From: Trichosphaerium sp. ATCC 40318
Taxonomy: Eukaryota > Discosea > Flabellinia > Trichosidae
Assembly (NCBI GenBank): GCA_038496445.1
Contig: JALMLS010000138.1
Location: forward strand, 124,001-188,000
Length of the DNA stretch: 64,000 bases
Reading direction: 5' to 3'
Notes under the pieces: generated by a model
Database searches by the model: none
What the model saw: the letters and a program-made list of their open reading frames with translations, nothing else
What the model was told of the DNA's origin: nothing
Translations under genes and position numbers: made by a program
In this document: positions 22,654-33,477 of the stretch, one piece after another
How the letters are laid out: every line of letters starts with the position of its first letter
How positions within the stretch are numbered: position 1 is the first letter of the stretch

Positions 22654-25488
22654 CTACTCTGCAGGTGGACTCGCAGCCTATTTGAAGAAAAAAAAGAATG
22701 AGTACACAGCAATACTTTACTCGCGTAAATGGTACCTCAACAAGCTTTGTAATTGCAGAAGCAATCTTTGCTTCATTAACTACACCAGTTACGCCTGCAT
22801 CTTTGACCAAATCTGGGATTTTCTTAGCTTCAAGCAAGTATTTAAAAACCTCCAAGTCTGTAGACTGCGTTTTACAGTAGTCTATAAACGTTTCAACAAT
22901 CTCTTCGCTAACAGAAGCTTTTTGTAGATCAGCTTTAAGTTGATCCAAAACATCTATTTAATCATAAGCAAACAACTTATAACTGCTCTATAGTTTACCT
23001 TCAGGTTTATCGTCAGTCGGTTCTTCAATTTCAGGCTCATCTACAACTTTTTTCTCTACAGGTTTAGGAGACGTATCAGTTTTATCTTCTGTTTTCTTTG
23101 AACGCCTTGATATTTTACTACTACGCTTTTTATCTCCACTACTTTCTCTAAGTTCTTTATCTCTCCTCTTCTTTTTAGAGTGTCTCTTATTCCCACCTAA
23201 ACTATTTGATTTGGACTTGATAGGCTTCTTATCACCATTTTCTCCTCCATTATCAAGCGCATCAAGAGCATCAAGACCCTAAACGAACACGTAAGCGAAC
23301 AGAATACATAAAAACGATGAGCAATTTCGCGTGAACGTTTCACTGAAAACAGTAAGTAGACATGCTTATGTTTACGTACCTGTGCAAACTTTTCTACACG
23401 TCGTCTTTGCATCTCTAGGAAGCGATCTTCAAGGGAAGGCAAGTTACACTTTTGAAAATACTCTTCTATTCTATCTTCACCAGCTCTCTTCTGATCTTCT
23501 TTAGATTGGCCTTTAAATAAAGCATCCTTTAATAACTCCTTAGCACTAGGACGACTCTTTGGATTTGTCTTCAAACAAGAATCTACAAAACTAATAAAAG
23601 TATCCGAAAACGCTAAAACATCTACAACAGAGCGTCAATATGGACTTCAAGCAAGTAGAAAAAAAAATTATCAACAAAAGTACCTTCTCCAGGCTTCAAA
23701 AATGTTTTTGCACTTCGTAGAGTAGGAGGTGCTTTTTTAGGGATAATATCAGCCCATATTTTAGCAGCAGGTACGTGATAGTAAGGCGGTTTGCCATAAA
23801 CCATCTCAATGGCAGTAATACTAAACACACAATCAGTTGATCAATCACAGTAGACATAGAGAAGCCAAACAAACTAAATTGTTTACGCAAAAAACACAAA
23901 CAAAGCAAGTACAGACGAGCTAATAAATAGTGTTAAACAACTTGTTTCTTACCCAACAGACCATATATCCGCCTTGAAGTTATATCCTTTAACCTTATCT
24001 GAATGATCACTGAGCTTTATCTTGACAATCTCAGGTGCCTATGACTCTAATAAATACAAAAAACCTGACTGATCCAAGAAGAAAAAAATTTTGCGTACCA
24101 TCCAACAAGGTGATCCTACAAACGTAGTACGGCGTAATCGTCTATCTGTTAACTCAGCTGATGTTCCAAAATCAGCGATTTTCAATTGTCCTTTGTTGTT
24201 TACTAGAATATTACCACACTTTGATAAAAACGGTTAGTGATAACTTGTAAAAAAAAATAATTTCAAATTTTTACCTTAATGTCTCGATGCACAATATCTC
24301 TTTCATGCAGGTACTTAATTCCTTGTAACGCTTGGTATAGCATAATGGTTGTTAGATCTTCCTACATAAAATAAATAAATAACCATCTCGTAGTAGACGC
24401 TGAGAATAGCGAAAGAAAAAAAAAAGTATTTTTTCAAGCAACTTTGTACAAAGATATGCGTTTGCGAAGCGCACGTGAAAAGTTTCCCGCAAAAAAAATT
24501 TACGCGTAATAGTTACTATTGATAAACAAACACTGACGCTTTTTTTGTATAACTACGCCAGCAAGAATTCTTACAAAAAAAAAAAGAAAAAAATGTAGTG
24601 TACAACAGAAAAACTACAAAATACTTCACGAGTGTTCCAATAAATAGTGGATTGTTACCTTTATACCATGCCCAAGGTATCTTATAATATCAGCGCAAGA
24701 ACCACGTTCCATATTCTCCATTACAACATACAACTGACCGTCCTCAATGAACGAACAGTAGAAATCAACGACATAACGTGAAGACAGTTCACACATGAGC
24801 TTCACTTCGTTCTCAATCAATATTACCGCCTTGCTATCCCTACATTGCGTAAGCACATTCTAGGCTATATAGATAGCGCGTTAAAGGCGAGTTTGGTGAA
24901 TGGTTAGAAAAACTTTTAAATAAACGGTAATAATACGCTGTTAGGCGTTTAAGAGATGAGTACATCATATTGCGGTATTTGTACTTTATCTCGATGGCTT
25001 GTTTCAGTTTTTTTTTTGTTCATCTACTCAAAAAAGTGCTAACAAGAAGCGTACGCTTTGTAGTCGCCCAGTTTCATAGTTTTAATCGCTACTATTTGAT
25101 TTTCTCTTGGTTTACACTTAGCACGATACACGGCGAAATCTTGCATTCCCTATGAATTATGTCATTGATAGAAGCGTACTGACGAAATGCACTACAAATA
25201 GAAAAAAACTATTGTGGTGCTCTTTTATAAAAAGGCACGCTTGCGATAATAGTGTTACGCGTCGAATGCGTGTGCGTGCGCTTACCTGTCCGATTTTACT
25301 CATTATTTCATAGTCCTCGCTTTTGTCAGGAAAGTATTTTTTTCGCTTATGTTCTAGGTCCCTGTCATCCATGGCATCGTCGACATCGTCTAAATTATCT
25401 AGCGACATTAGGAAATGCTTTTATGCAGACTGAAAACGCGTGTAAAGGGTATAAATTGTATATCATGGTTACCTCCTGGCTCCGCCAT
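22654..25488 (-). CDS. GCK/MST-like Ste20-family protein kinase
   Basis: About 530 residues in roughly 11 exons. The N-terminus is acidic (DNLDDVDDAMDDRD). The kinase domain runs from about 37 to 320: KIGQGM, VAIKTMKL (catalytic Lys), NEVKLMCEL, HRDIKCGN (catalytic Asp and Asn), ADFGTSAEL, GSPCWMAPE and DIWSVG. The FGTSAEL and SPCWMAPE forms point to the GCK/MST branch of Ste20 kinases, which act upstream in Hippo-, septation- or polarity-type pathways. The glycine loop has lost its third Gly (GQGMQDFAV). A Lys/Arg/Ser-rich linker and a helical C-terminal region (about 450-523) replace the usual SARAH domain. I chose the start at 25488 because a 16-nt first exon joins by a 75-nt intron in phase; an in-frame ATG at 25408 is an alternative. 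Confidence 0.85.
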
Positions 25489-25877
25489 TGTTTTATTGCT
25501 GTTAGCAAAATAATTCTGATCCCTATTAGTGTGAGAATACGGTACGCACATAAATATAACAACACAGAATGGTGATACAAGGCATTGTACACACGATATT
25601 TTTTTTTTCGAATGATTTAATATTGTACCTCTCTGTATGGCCGTAAAAGTGTATATAACAGCTGCTATGTAATTACTTACTTTGCCGGAGTGTTTTATGA
25701 CTTGTTAGTGAAATAAACAAACCAACGCATTTGACTGGCAAAAATTAGCTTTTGTTTTTGCCTTGCAAGTTTATTCTCTGAGTGCTATTCTGTTGTTTCG
25801 AAGCTCAAAACCACGCATAAATAGCTATTGAGTGCCAAGACGCAACGAGCGCGCTTTTAAGTTTTTTTTTGAATAAC
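25489..25877. other. Intergenic, no gene seen
   Basis: About 390 nt between the kinase start and a small hydrophobic frame. AT-rich, with no motif I can interpret. Confidence 0.4.
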
Positions 25878-26174
25878 TCAGTTATTGGTTGTCAAGTACG
25901 CACTAAACCGAAAGCGCGGATATTCTCTAGCATGTTTCTGTGATATTGACGTTCCTACGCCAAAATCTGCGAATGCTCGTTGAATTCCACTGATAGGTCC
26001 CAAAATCGCCCCCGCAACGTTAGGGGACTTTGTTGCGGGTGTAAAACTGGCTGCAAGAACACGCATAAGAAAGACGCCTGTAACCAACAGTGAAGTGTTG
26101 TTGATTGTTTGTTGAACGATAATAATGGTTCCAAATGCCAAATGACACAAAAAGCAACGCCTCGCCAAGAACAT
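25878..26174 (-). CDS. Possible small hydrophobic protein
   Basis: An uninterrupted 98-codon frame with a strongly hydrophobic N-terminal half (CFLCHLAFGTIIIVQQ, then LLVTGVFLMRVLAAS) and a Gly/Ala-rich middle (NVAGAILGPISG, FADFGVG). The local DNA is more GC-rich than its surroundings, as coding DNA is here. I recognise no family. It may be an exon of a larger membrane protein or a chance frame. Confidence 0.35.
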   Translation of the reverse strand: MFLARRCFLCHLAFGTIIIVQQTINNTSLLVTGVFLMRVLAASFTPATKSPNVAGAILGPISGIQRAFADFGVGTSISQKHAREYPRFRFSAYLTTNN

Positions 26175-26444
26175 TTTTTAGTATGGCTGCTGGGTCCTTT
26201 TGTTATCATGTATGAACACCAAAGCGCTTTAAATACCTTGATGTACTTATGTTATTTCATCTTGGGTACGTAGTGTTACATAGTAAGCAACTTACAGTTA
26301 ACAGGAATAATCAACCATCTCATCGGCCGAAAACGCACTGCTTTGACTTGCTACAAGTTAGCTTATCGTTGTCTACATATCTCACTTGTTTTACCATCAC
26401 TGGCGTACCATGCGTACATAAAACTGTCAAAACAGATTCTTTGT

Positions 26445-27112
26445 GAAAAAGAAAAATTACAACTAGCGATGTTCCAAACGAATAGAATACCGAATCTATC
26501 GCCAGAACGTAAAAAGTTGGAAATAGTCGAATATATTCCGATTCGGTTTTCAGAGAAGAGCGACTGTGAAACTGAAAGTTGTTGGCTTTTTTTTTAATCA
26601 CCAAGTGCTTTTTGTTCATCCAAACCACTCTCATACGTTGAAAAATGCATAGTTCTATACATAGAGTGGTTGAAAGCCCTATATTGAGTGAGTTTAAGAT
26701 ATCTACATTTTAGCGGTAAAACAAAGTCACAGTGAGCCTAACCGACACTTTTGTTGTGTGAAATTGTGCCAGTGGTGACGTTTTTTTGACAATTCGAGCC
26801 ACGTGATCTATTTTTTTGCTGTCTCAAAACCACTTTTTAGTACTTTCCACGCGTAGAAATAGCCATCACTTGAGGTAAAACATATTTTAACACAATTTTG
26901 TAGTTTTATCTATTCACTTGCTCTATTAAAAAAAAGTCTCAGACGTGTTCGGAATTAAAACAATGGGTTCAGGACAGCAATAAGGATGTAATTTGTGCCG
27001 TTTTATCTCACCACAAAAAAAGCGAGAAGAATATATTCGAATAAACCAAGAAAATTTGGTTCAAATACGAATTTTGCAATCTATCCGTTTGGAACATCGC
27101 TAATTACAACTT
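26445..27112. repeat. Diverged inverted repeat
   Basis: The segment around 26464-26486 (GCGATGTTCCAAACGAATAG) is the reverse complement of about 27078-27100 (CTATCCGTTTGGAACATCGC). Weaker inverted similarity, including GAATATATTCG, extends each arm to about 90 nt. The roughly 500-nt spacer has no supported gene. This could be the remains of a small inverted-repeat element or of an inverted gene duplication. Confidence 0.6.
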
Positions 27113-27547
27113 TCTCATGAAGTATGGGTGAAAGCGAGACTGGATGATTTATTTTCAGGAAATCTTTGTCTTTTTTTACATGCTTATATTGCATCCAACA
27201 AAACACCTCTTCATGGAGCTTTAAAGTTTTTAGAAACATACAAGACGTACTTTAAGTCATCAAAAGGATTGTTGTCAAAGTTCAAATATTCTATCGAATA
27301 CCTGGACAAGAAACATTCAGAACCACGACGAAATATGAGTGATTTAATGAAGGATTTTGAAGAGGTGTATTTATCTCATTATAGTAGTGATCCACGTGGA
27401 CAAATTTATTACGAAAATTTTAAGAATATGCAACCAAGAATATGCAGATCTTTTGATTCTCTTTTTGTTTATTTACGAAAGACAAACCACTGGAGACTTT
27501 GGGAGATAATAGATGCATTTTTTGAAGTAATTTATGGGAGTTTATAA
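26984..27547 (+). pseudogene. Open frame with an internal stop, helical protein
   Basis: One frame reads on from about 26984 to 27547 with a single in-frame TAA at 27101-27103. Upstream it encodes a basic helical stretch (REEYIRINQENLVQIR, ILQSIRLEHR). Downstream lies a 140-residue helical region (LDDLFSGNLCLFLHAY, ALKFLETYKTYF, MSDLMKDFEEVYLSHY) whose helix pattern is vaguely like an RGS domain. The downstream part has no ATG near its beginning. Either the gene is broken by the TAA, or the stop lies in an unseen intron. Family membership is a guess. Confidence 0.4.
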
Positions 27548-28103
27548 TCAAGTTTGATTCAAAAAGACTACCAAGTAACAGAGGAAACGCGTATAACTTA
27601 AGTAGATATGTCATGTATTTTTTGATGTACGAAGATGGTTATGTTTCTTATCTTGATAAGAACCTGATAATTGACTAGTACTGATATATTTAAAGATGTA
27701 CATTACCTGGTAATTGCTTTGCTAAATTAGAATAAATACTTCTATAGTATGCTGTTTAAGTTGCTACTAACAGCGTTGTACCTCAATGAGGACATCGATA
27801 GGATTGCTGTCGCTTTGGTTCTTTGTCAAGCGTGTGCTATAAACAACTCTCTTATCAAGGCTAAAGCACCCTAATTCGGTATTGAATAGTCAACTTCTAC
27901 TAGCTTTCAGAGCAAAGCCCAACATTGTTCGCTAGTTTTGCAACACTCCACCTTTAATTCATGCGTTCACAAATCGTTCGGAGGTTAAGCCGTAAACATT
28001 GTCTGTAATTGTGCTCTTGAAACAATGTCGGCGTGCAAGTACGTATTATATTACCAAGTAATCATTAGTAACACTTGTAAGCGATTGTATCGATTTTAAT
28101 TGT
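27548..28103. other. Intergenic, no gene seen
   Basis: About 550 nt upstream of the F-box/NHL gene. I see no coding potential and no repeat. Confidence 0.4.
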
Positions 28104-29441
28104 ATGCCTCCTGAAAATAATCTAATGACTCTTCCTGTTGAAATGATTACGCTAATCATCACTTCCTCTGTGCTCAGCACTATTGATATTATGAAATGTC
28201 GCTGTGTTTGTACTTTCTTACACAGCATTGTAAATACAACGAATATAGGAACGGTACGCCTGTCGCAACACGTTTTTTAAATTATTTTTGCTGTTTTTGC
28301 TAACTGTGCACGTGTTTCTTCCTAGGATTTATTCAAAGAGCTTGTATTCGATCATATCGCTGGTTCTACGGTTGGTTTTATTGATGGAGATGCTTTAAAC
28401 GAATCTAAATTTTTATATCTGGGTGGTTTAGCACGAGACCCTATAAACAAGGATAATGTAAGCAGCATCGAAAGTTTTACGGTTTCATTTATTTTCGGGT
28501 AAAAAAAACCGTAGGTTGAGAGATATCGTCATTTTTTCTTGTCTCGTTATTTAATCGTTTAGATAATGCTTCTGGACGAAGACAACAATGCTATCCGAGT
28601 ATTAAACGAGAAGACAAACAGCGTATGGACTTTTGCAGGATCTAGAGCGTTTGCAAATAACGCGAAAGCAGAAAGTATAAAAACCGTTAGAAATATCGTT
28701 GGGTACAAAGATGGTAAATGTTCTGATGCAATGTTTTTTCGTCCAAGACATCTCATTTGTGATAAATCTAACGGACTAATGTACTTTCTTGATTGTTCAA
28801 ACCTAGCAATTCGAAAAATATCCGTAAAAGAAAACTACATATCCACAGTAATAGATAACTCATCAAGCTTCTTAAAAGACCCTTTCGTAGGTCCTTACTT
28901 TACTGAACTAGCTGCAGCTTGTCTTGATGTTAATGGAGACCTTCTTATAACCGATTCTGATAGTATACGCCAAGTACATATAACAAAAGATCCGATAACT
29001 ATAAGTACATTAGATGTTACTATTGATAAAAAAGGAGGTAGTAAACATAGCAGATATATTAGATCTATATGTGTATCAAAGACAAAAGGAGATATTTATT
29101 TCCTTTGTAACTCTGATAAGATATTTCACCTTATACGTTCAGAAAAAGGTTCACATGAATGTCACGTGTTTATGGATTTTGTTAAAAGTATAAAAAGAAC
29201 CAAAAGAGGTAGGTGTATTGATACATGGTGCTTAGCTTTTGATAGAAAAGGTGACTTGTATTGTTCTTGTACAGGATGTATTTATAAGTTTTATTTAAAG
29301 ACTGGTAGATATGTTAAGCTTAGGTTATGCGATGTATTAAAAGGAGAACCTATAACACAGTTACATTTTGTTGGTGATGATATGTACCTTATTGTACAGA
29401 ATCATATGAAGACAAGTAGAGTATTTAAGATAGCGTTGTAA
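28104..29441 (+). CDS. F-box protein with NHL-type beta-propeller
   Basis: Three exons (28104-28253, 28326-28457, 28563-29441) joined in phase 0 give 386 residues. The first exon is an F-box (LMTLPVEMITLIIT, IMKCRCVCTFLHSIV). The rest reads as NHL-like propeller blades: IAGSTVGFIDGDAL...KFLYLGGLARD, then MLLDEDNNAIRVL, then PRHLICDKSNGLMYFLDCSN, and DVNGDLLITDSDSIRQV. NHL propellers bind protein or RNA, so this would be an SCF substrate receptor of TRIM-NHL-like logic, by inference. The N-terminal blades are best conserved and the C-terminal ones are loose. An intron contains CACGTG near 28308. Confidence 0.8.
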
Positions 29442-29704
29442 ACAATAAATACAATTAATACAACTTAGTTATGTTTGACCCTGTGCTCAACTGCGACATA
29501 AAGTGTACTGGCACAACCGAGGAACAGTTAAAAAATGGTGGTGTCTGTGATGGTGCTATTACAATACTGTCTGTGTGAAGTTTGGTTTGATCACATTTCA
29601 ACGTTTGTTGTAACAATGCTCATTGTGGACTTTTGGAAACTTGCTTTCATGTAGCAAAAGGGTAAAATACAACTAAACTAAACTTTATTTGGTCTCAACA
29701 AATC

Positions 29705-30763
29705 TCATTCAATGTGTGGTGCCTCAAAGTGAGATTCTGACATGGTTGTGGGGAGCTCTTGAGGCTCGGAACTGTCAGCATTGTAGCCGGGGTTGGTAGG
29801 CGGCATAGTTGGGTATAACTGCTGTGTTGGTTCAGCGTCATCTTTGTCATCTGGCTCGGCCAATGGGTGGGAATCTACTTCGGTCGGGGTGGGTTCTTTC
29901 GTTGGCTGGGTTTCGACCGTTTTTTCGGCCAGTTCTGGTAGATTCAAATTTACTGTTGGCTTGCGATTCCTTGGGTCGAGTTCTGGTAGGTACAGGTTTT
30001 TTCTTTTCTTTTCCTCCGGAGAAGCGTAAAGAAGCTTCAGGCTTGACATCTGTTTACTCAATTTTTCTTCTTCCTTCCTCACTGACGCGATGTTGGTGGT
30101 TACTGATTCCATCATTACACTTAGTGCTTGTGAATATTGCTTTGATTTTTCGTTTTGATCGTCATAATCCTTGACCACGTTGTAATTTTCTTCATTCACG
30201 TGCGCTTTGAACTTGGCAAAGTTACCTAGAGCCTTCATGTTTTGAGCTTCGATCAGAAGGTTTTGGAGGTCGTCATACAAGTTTGATTGAAAGTCATAAC
30301 TACCTTCGAAATAAAAAGACGGTTTCATGTTCGCATCTCCCATCGAGTACATGGCGTGATTTTCGAGCTGGAATAAGTACTTGACGGTCTCTGCGTATCC
30401 AAACTTTACAATGACGCAGTATGGTGGCTTGAAGATCATCACATTGGTATTTTTGAGACAAAATTGATCTTTTTCGTTTTGAGCCATTGCTGTCACGAAG
30501 TGACAAAATAGTTCCTCAAAATCGTTTCGCAGCTCTCGTATCTCCCTTGTTATCTTGCGACAAAAGGCTTTGAGCTCTATCAGGGCGAGTGACGGTCCGT
30601 GGTCGAGCATACAGATACTTCTTGTTAACGTGTTCAACACTGTAACCTCTAGCTCTTCGCCAGGCAAGATGAGGTCGGTTATTTGTTTCATTGACGAATT
30701 GTCGACTTCTTTTAACCGCTTGAGCCACGTGCGGTTCTGTATGGTTAATTTATTACCAGACAT
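29705..30763 (-). CDS. Intronless coiled-coil protein with Pro/Glu-rich tail, unknown
   Basis: A single 352-codon frame, unusual here because neighbouring genes of this size carry introns. Its GC content is also visibly higher than the surroundings. Residues 1-200 are mostly helical, residues 200-250 look like a coiled coil (SVRKEEEKLSKQMSSL), and the C-terminal third is rich in Pro, Thr, Glu and Asp (TQPTKEPTPTEVDSHPLAEP). No signal peptide or membrane span. I recognise no family. The lack of introns and the composition could mean a retrocopy or recent acquisition. Confidence 0.7.
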   Translation of the reverse strand: MSGNKLTIQNRTWLKRLKEVDNSSMKQITDLILPGEELEVTVLNTLTRSICMLDHGPSLALIELKAFCRKITREIRELRNDFEELFCHFVTAMAQNEKDQFCLKNTNVMIFKPPYCVIVKFGYAETVKYLFQLENHAMYSMGDANMKPSFYFEGSYDFQSNLYDDLQNLLIEAQNMKALGNFAKFKAHVNEENYNVVKDYDDQNEKSKQYSQALSVMMESVTTNIASVRKEEEKLSKQMSSLKLLYASPEEKKRKNLYLPELDPRNRKPTVNLNLPELAEKTVETQPTKEPTPTEVDSHPLAEPDDKDDAEPTQQLYPTMPPTNPGYNADSSEPQELPTTMSESHFEAPHIE

Positions 30764-31095
30764 GCGGTTGGTATACGTTCTAGCTTTTAGGAACTACAAT
30801 AATGTATCTTGACTTTTAGGAACTGAACGGAAAAAAAGTGGCCTTCAAAGAAAGTAAACAATCACATTTTTACACAACAAATAAAATTCTCTATTGAAGT
30901 GAAACGTTGTTGCTTTGTTTGCTTAAGATGTACTCAACGAAAAGGTCTATCGTTGGGTGTTCATGATACTGATTATAAGCAATTATTACGCGTTTAAGGC
31001 CATAAAATAACTTGAAAACTGAATACAAGTGATAGTTATTTATTTATCAGAAAATGGGAACCACGTGACTACACTGTCGAACGTTGAAGGAGTAT
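30764..31095. other. Intergenic, no gene seen
   Basis: About 330 nt between two minus-strand genes, containing one CACGTG near 31063. Probably the 3' flank of the histone doublet and the promoter of the coiled-coil gene. Confidence 0.4.
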
Positions 31096-32191
31096 TCAAC
31101 ATACTTTCCGTATTAAAGACCTATGGATATGAGGAATAACACCACAAGCAGGTAAAACTGCCTCGGTGGTTAAGCCGTCTAACTCTTCATCGCCACGAAC
31201 TGCCATAAAGATATGACGTGGTATTATGCGTTTAACTTTCAAGTCTCTAGATGCATTGCCTGCCAATTCAAGTACCTCAGCTAAAGTAAATAATTAGTTC
31301 GTCATGCAAAAAGCTTGGCAAAAAAGAAGAAAGACTTACCAACCAGGTACTCTAATACTGCTGATAAAAAGACTGGCGCAGTCGCGCCAACACGTGTTGA
31401 TAGTTGAGACTTTTCTTTAATATGCCTGTGTATGCGTCCCACCTAACCAAAAAAAGAGATAAGCGTCGAACGTTATTAGAGGCAAGATGAAAAACGTACA
31501 GGAAATTGAAGCCCTGCTTTAACTGCTCTTGTAACGTTGCCAATGTGAGCTGTTTTAGGGCCTGCTGTGTTGGGTGTAGAACTATCACTGGCTAGATACT
31601 TTACTACTGCCTAGGTGTAAGGGTAAGCATGCATTGTAGAGTACGTAACAGAGTAGAAACCAGTAGTTGTTTTTCAACAAAACAAAAAACTTTGATATTT
31701 TTTGTGGTCCGTACCTTTGTTCCTTCAGATACACCATGCTTACCGAGTTCACCAGGTAGCTCAAAACGTGTTGCTAAGCAAAAACTGATTAGAAGAGTTT
31801 TCGCGTTTTCGAAGAAAGAGGATTGCTGTGTTAAACACAACGCTACGAAACCGCGTGAATAACTTTATTTATGGTACCTGTCATGATATCCCTTGAGTCT
31901 AACGTTTTTTTTTTGTCTTTGGATAATAGTTCGTCTGCGCTGTTTATAAGCCTATGTTACAGAGTAAGCGAGCGAATAAAAACAATTTAACAGCGTGTAA
32001 CCTTTTTTCCATATCGTATACTACGAAATCGTTAATAAGCAACGCAACAATCTCTACGATAGGATGGTAGTACCAAAACTATTCATTATTGCCATAGCTT
32101 TATTGGAGATACCAAGATCAGGGTGAACTTGCTTCAGGACCTTGTAAATGTATGTGGAAAATGTTTCAACTCTTCTTCTGTTGCCTCTCAT
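31096..32191 (-). CDS. Fused histone doublet H2B-H2A.Z
   Basis: Seven exons (32074-32191, 32002-32053, 31878-31951, 31715-31773, 31500-31610, 31340-31442, 31096-31280) join in phase to 233 residues. Residues 8-107 are H2[48 protein letters not shown] linker of about 25 residues leads into H2[57 protein letters not shown] and [12 protein letters not shown]. The last motifs are the H2A.Z form. The acidic-patch residues (LEY, AEV, LEL, GDEEL) and the H2B Lys equivalent to human K120 are kept. The H2B N-terminal tail is nearly absent and its alpha-2 is diverged. Fused H2B-H2A histones are known from marseilleviruses; here the gene has spliceosomal introns. The first intron is only 20 nt. Confidence 0.9.
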
Positions 32192-32270
32192 GTTCGTTAC
32201 CGGAAGTATGATGGCTTAAGCAATAGTGACTTGTCACCTAATTTTAAAAAAGGTGTTGTTACCACGCACA
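32192..32270. promoter_or_regulatory. 79-bp divergent promoter between histone doublet and F-box gene
   Basis: The start codons of the H2B-H2A.Z gene (minus) and the F-box gene (plus) are 79 bp apart. The two genes must share or overlap promoter elements unless the F-box start lies further downstream. No TATA-like box is obvious. Confidence 0.6.
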
Positions 32271-33233
32271 ATGTCGAAACCGAAATTAAAGATAACCGCA
32301 GCACGTAAACTTACTGTAGAAACTCCAAACTTGCTATTGATGCCTCTTGAGATACTGTTAAAGATTATGATAAATACAGACTTTAAATGTCTTGATTTGG
32401 CGTCGTTACAACAATCCAATCATTTTCTAAACGATACAATACGAAACAACCAAGATTACATTTACCGACATTTATACATCTTAAAATGGGGCTCCGATGG
32501 CGAAGAAATAGAGGCAGCATGCCATAGAATAATACAAAGTGATTTGAAGAGACGTACTACCCATAAACCTAGAGTACACTGTGCTAAGACACAAGCATTG
32601 GAAACTAGGACTCACACTACAAAAATACCTCCAACTTTGTACAATGTCAATGCAGTCACGTGGAAAGAAAAATACAAGAACAAACTTGTTCCAAATATCG
32701 TTGCTGAACTGACATGTGACAAGCCATACGTTCATAGAGGACAGACACTTATCTTCAAACTTACACTTCAAAATATTGGCAGATCCATAGAGACATTGTA
32801 TATTGATTACGATTATAATTGTAACGGTATTGAAGGTGGTAATGTTATAAATACTTGGAAGTCAACAGTATCTGGTAAGACAAAATATTACGGGTTAGCA
32901 CATGCACAAGAATTTTTGGTTCCTATAAATCAAGGAGAAACAAAGACATATGGAATACGTCTTCTCTTTGAAAAATCCAAGCCATCACTCTTTGTACAGT
33001 ATCCGCAAACAAAGTCACGAATTGAAGAGACATTTTCTCTTCAAGGTAAGATAACACATGTTCTCATTGCTGATGATAAGACACCGACTGTTTTTTCTAT
33101 TCAACTGTATGCTAGAGTTAATGTTGTTACCAAATTAGAAGAGAAATATACTCATGGAAGAAAAGTTTACGGACATTGTTCAGTGGTTATTAGCAACACT
33201 TTAAATATCACTTTTGATAAGTCACCGCTTTAA
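32271..33233 (+). CDS. F-box protein with C-terminal beta-sandwich-like region, copy 2
   Basis: A single-exon gene of 320 residues starting at ATG 32271. It opens with a short basic N-terminus (MSKPKLKITAARK), then the F-box (LLMPLEILLKIMINTDF, SLQQSNHFLNDTIRNNQD), a Thr-rich spacer, and the block TWKEKYKNKLVPNIVAEL followed by a beta-rich C-terminus ending NTLNITFDKSPL. It is a close paralog of the gene at 49658: the F-box and TWKEK blocks are almost identical while the spacer and the 190-280 region differ. This mosaic pattern suggests a constant adaptor half and a variable target-binding half. It lies immediately upstream of the PA-7TM array. Confidence 0.85.
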   Translation: MSKPKLKITAARKLTVETPNLLLMPLEILLKIMINTDFKCLDLASLQQSNHFLNDTIRNNQDYIYRHLYILKWGSDGEEIEAACHRIIQSDLKRRTTHKPRVHCAKTQALETRTHTTKIPPTLYNVNAVTWKEKYKNKLVPNIVAELTCDKPYVHRGQTLIFKLTLQNIGRSIETLYIDYDYNCNGIEGGNVINTWKSTVSGKTKYYGLAHAQEFLVPINQGETKTYGIRLLFEKSKPSLFVQYPQTKSRIEETFSLQGKITHVLIADDKTPTVFSIQLYARVNVVTKLEEKYTHGRKVYGHCSVVISNTLNITFDKSPL

Positions 33234-33477
33234 ATAGAGGTGTTGTCAACACTGTAATTTGTACATTAAACGTTCCCAGTTGGTTACTACCGACTGAAAG
33301 GAACAACAATACAATTTAGTTCTCACTGTGTTCGTTGTACAATGTCATATTTTCTACTCCAACAAAACAGGCAAGAAATATCAACCTTGTGTTGAACGAG
33401 TATAAATAACATACGCCAGATTCTATGAGGTAACCAACTCGTTAATAAAACAGCACAATAGCAATTAGACTAATGTA
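33234..33477. repeat. 5' flank shared by array copies
   Basis: The segment near 33392-33450 (GTGTTGAACGAGTA, AACCAACTCGTTAATAAA) recurs upstream of copy B at about 36208-36265. Copies C, D and E carry a different distal flank with a shared AATATGTT box. So the array was built from two flank types. Confidence 0.6.

Noticed and set aside
31159-31200. tRNA-like string GGTGGTTAAGCCG
   Set aside because: It lies in the coding sequence of the H2A part and has no cloverleaf around it.
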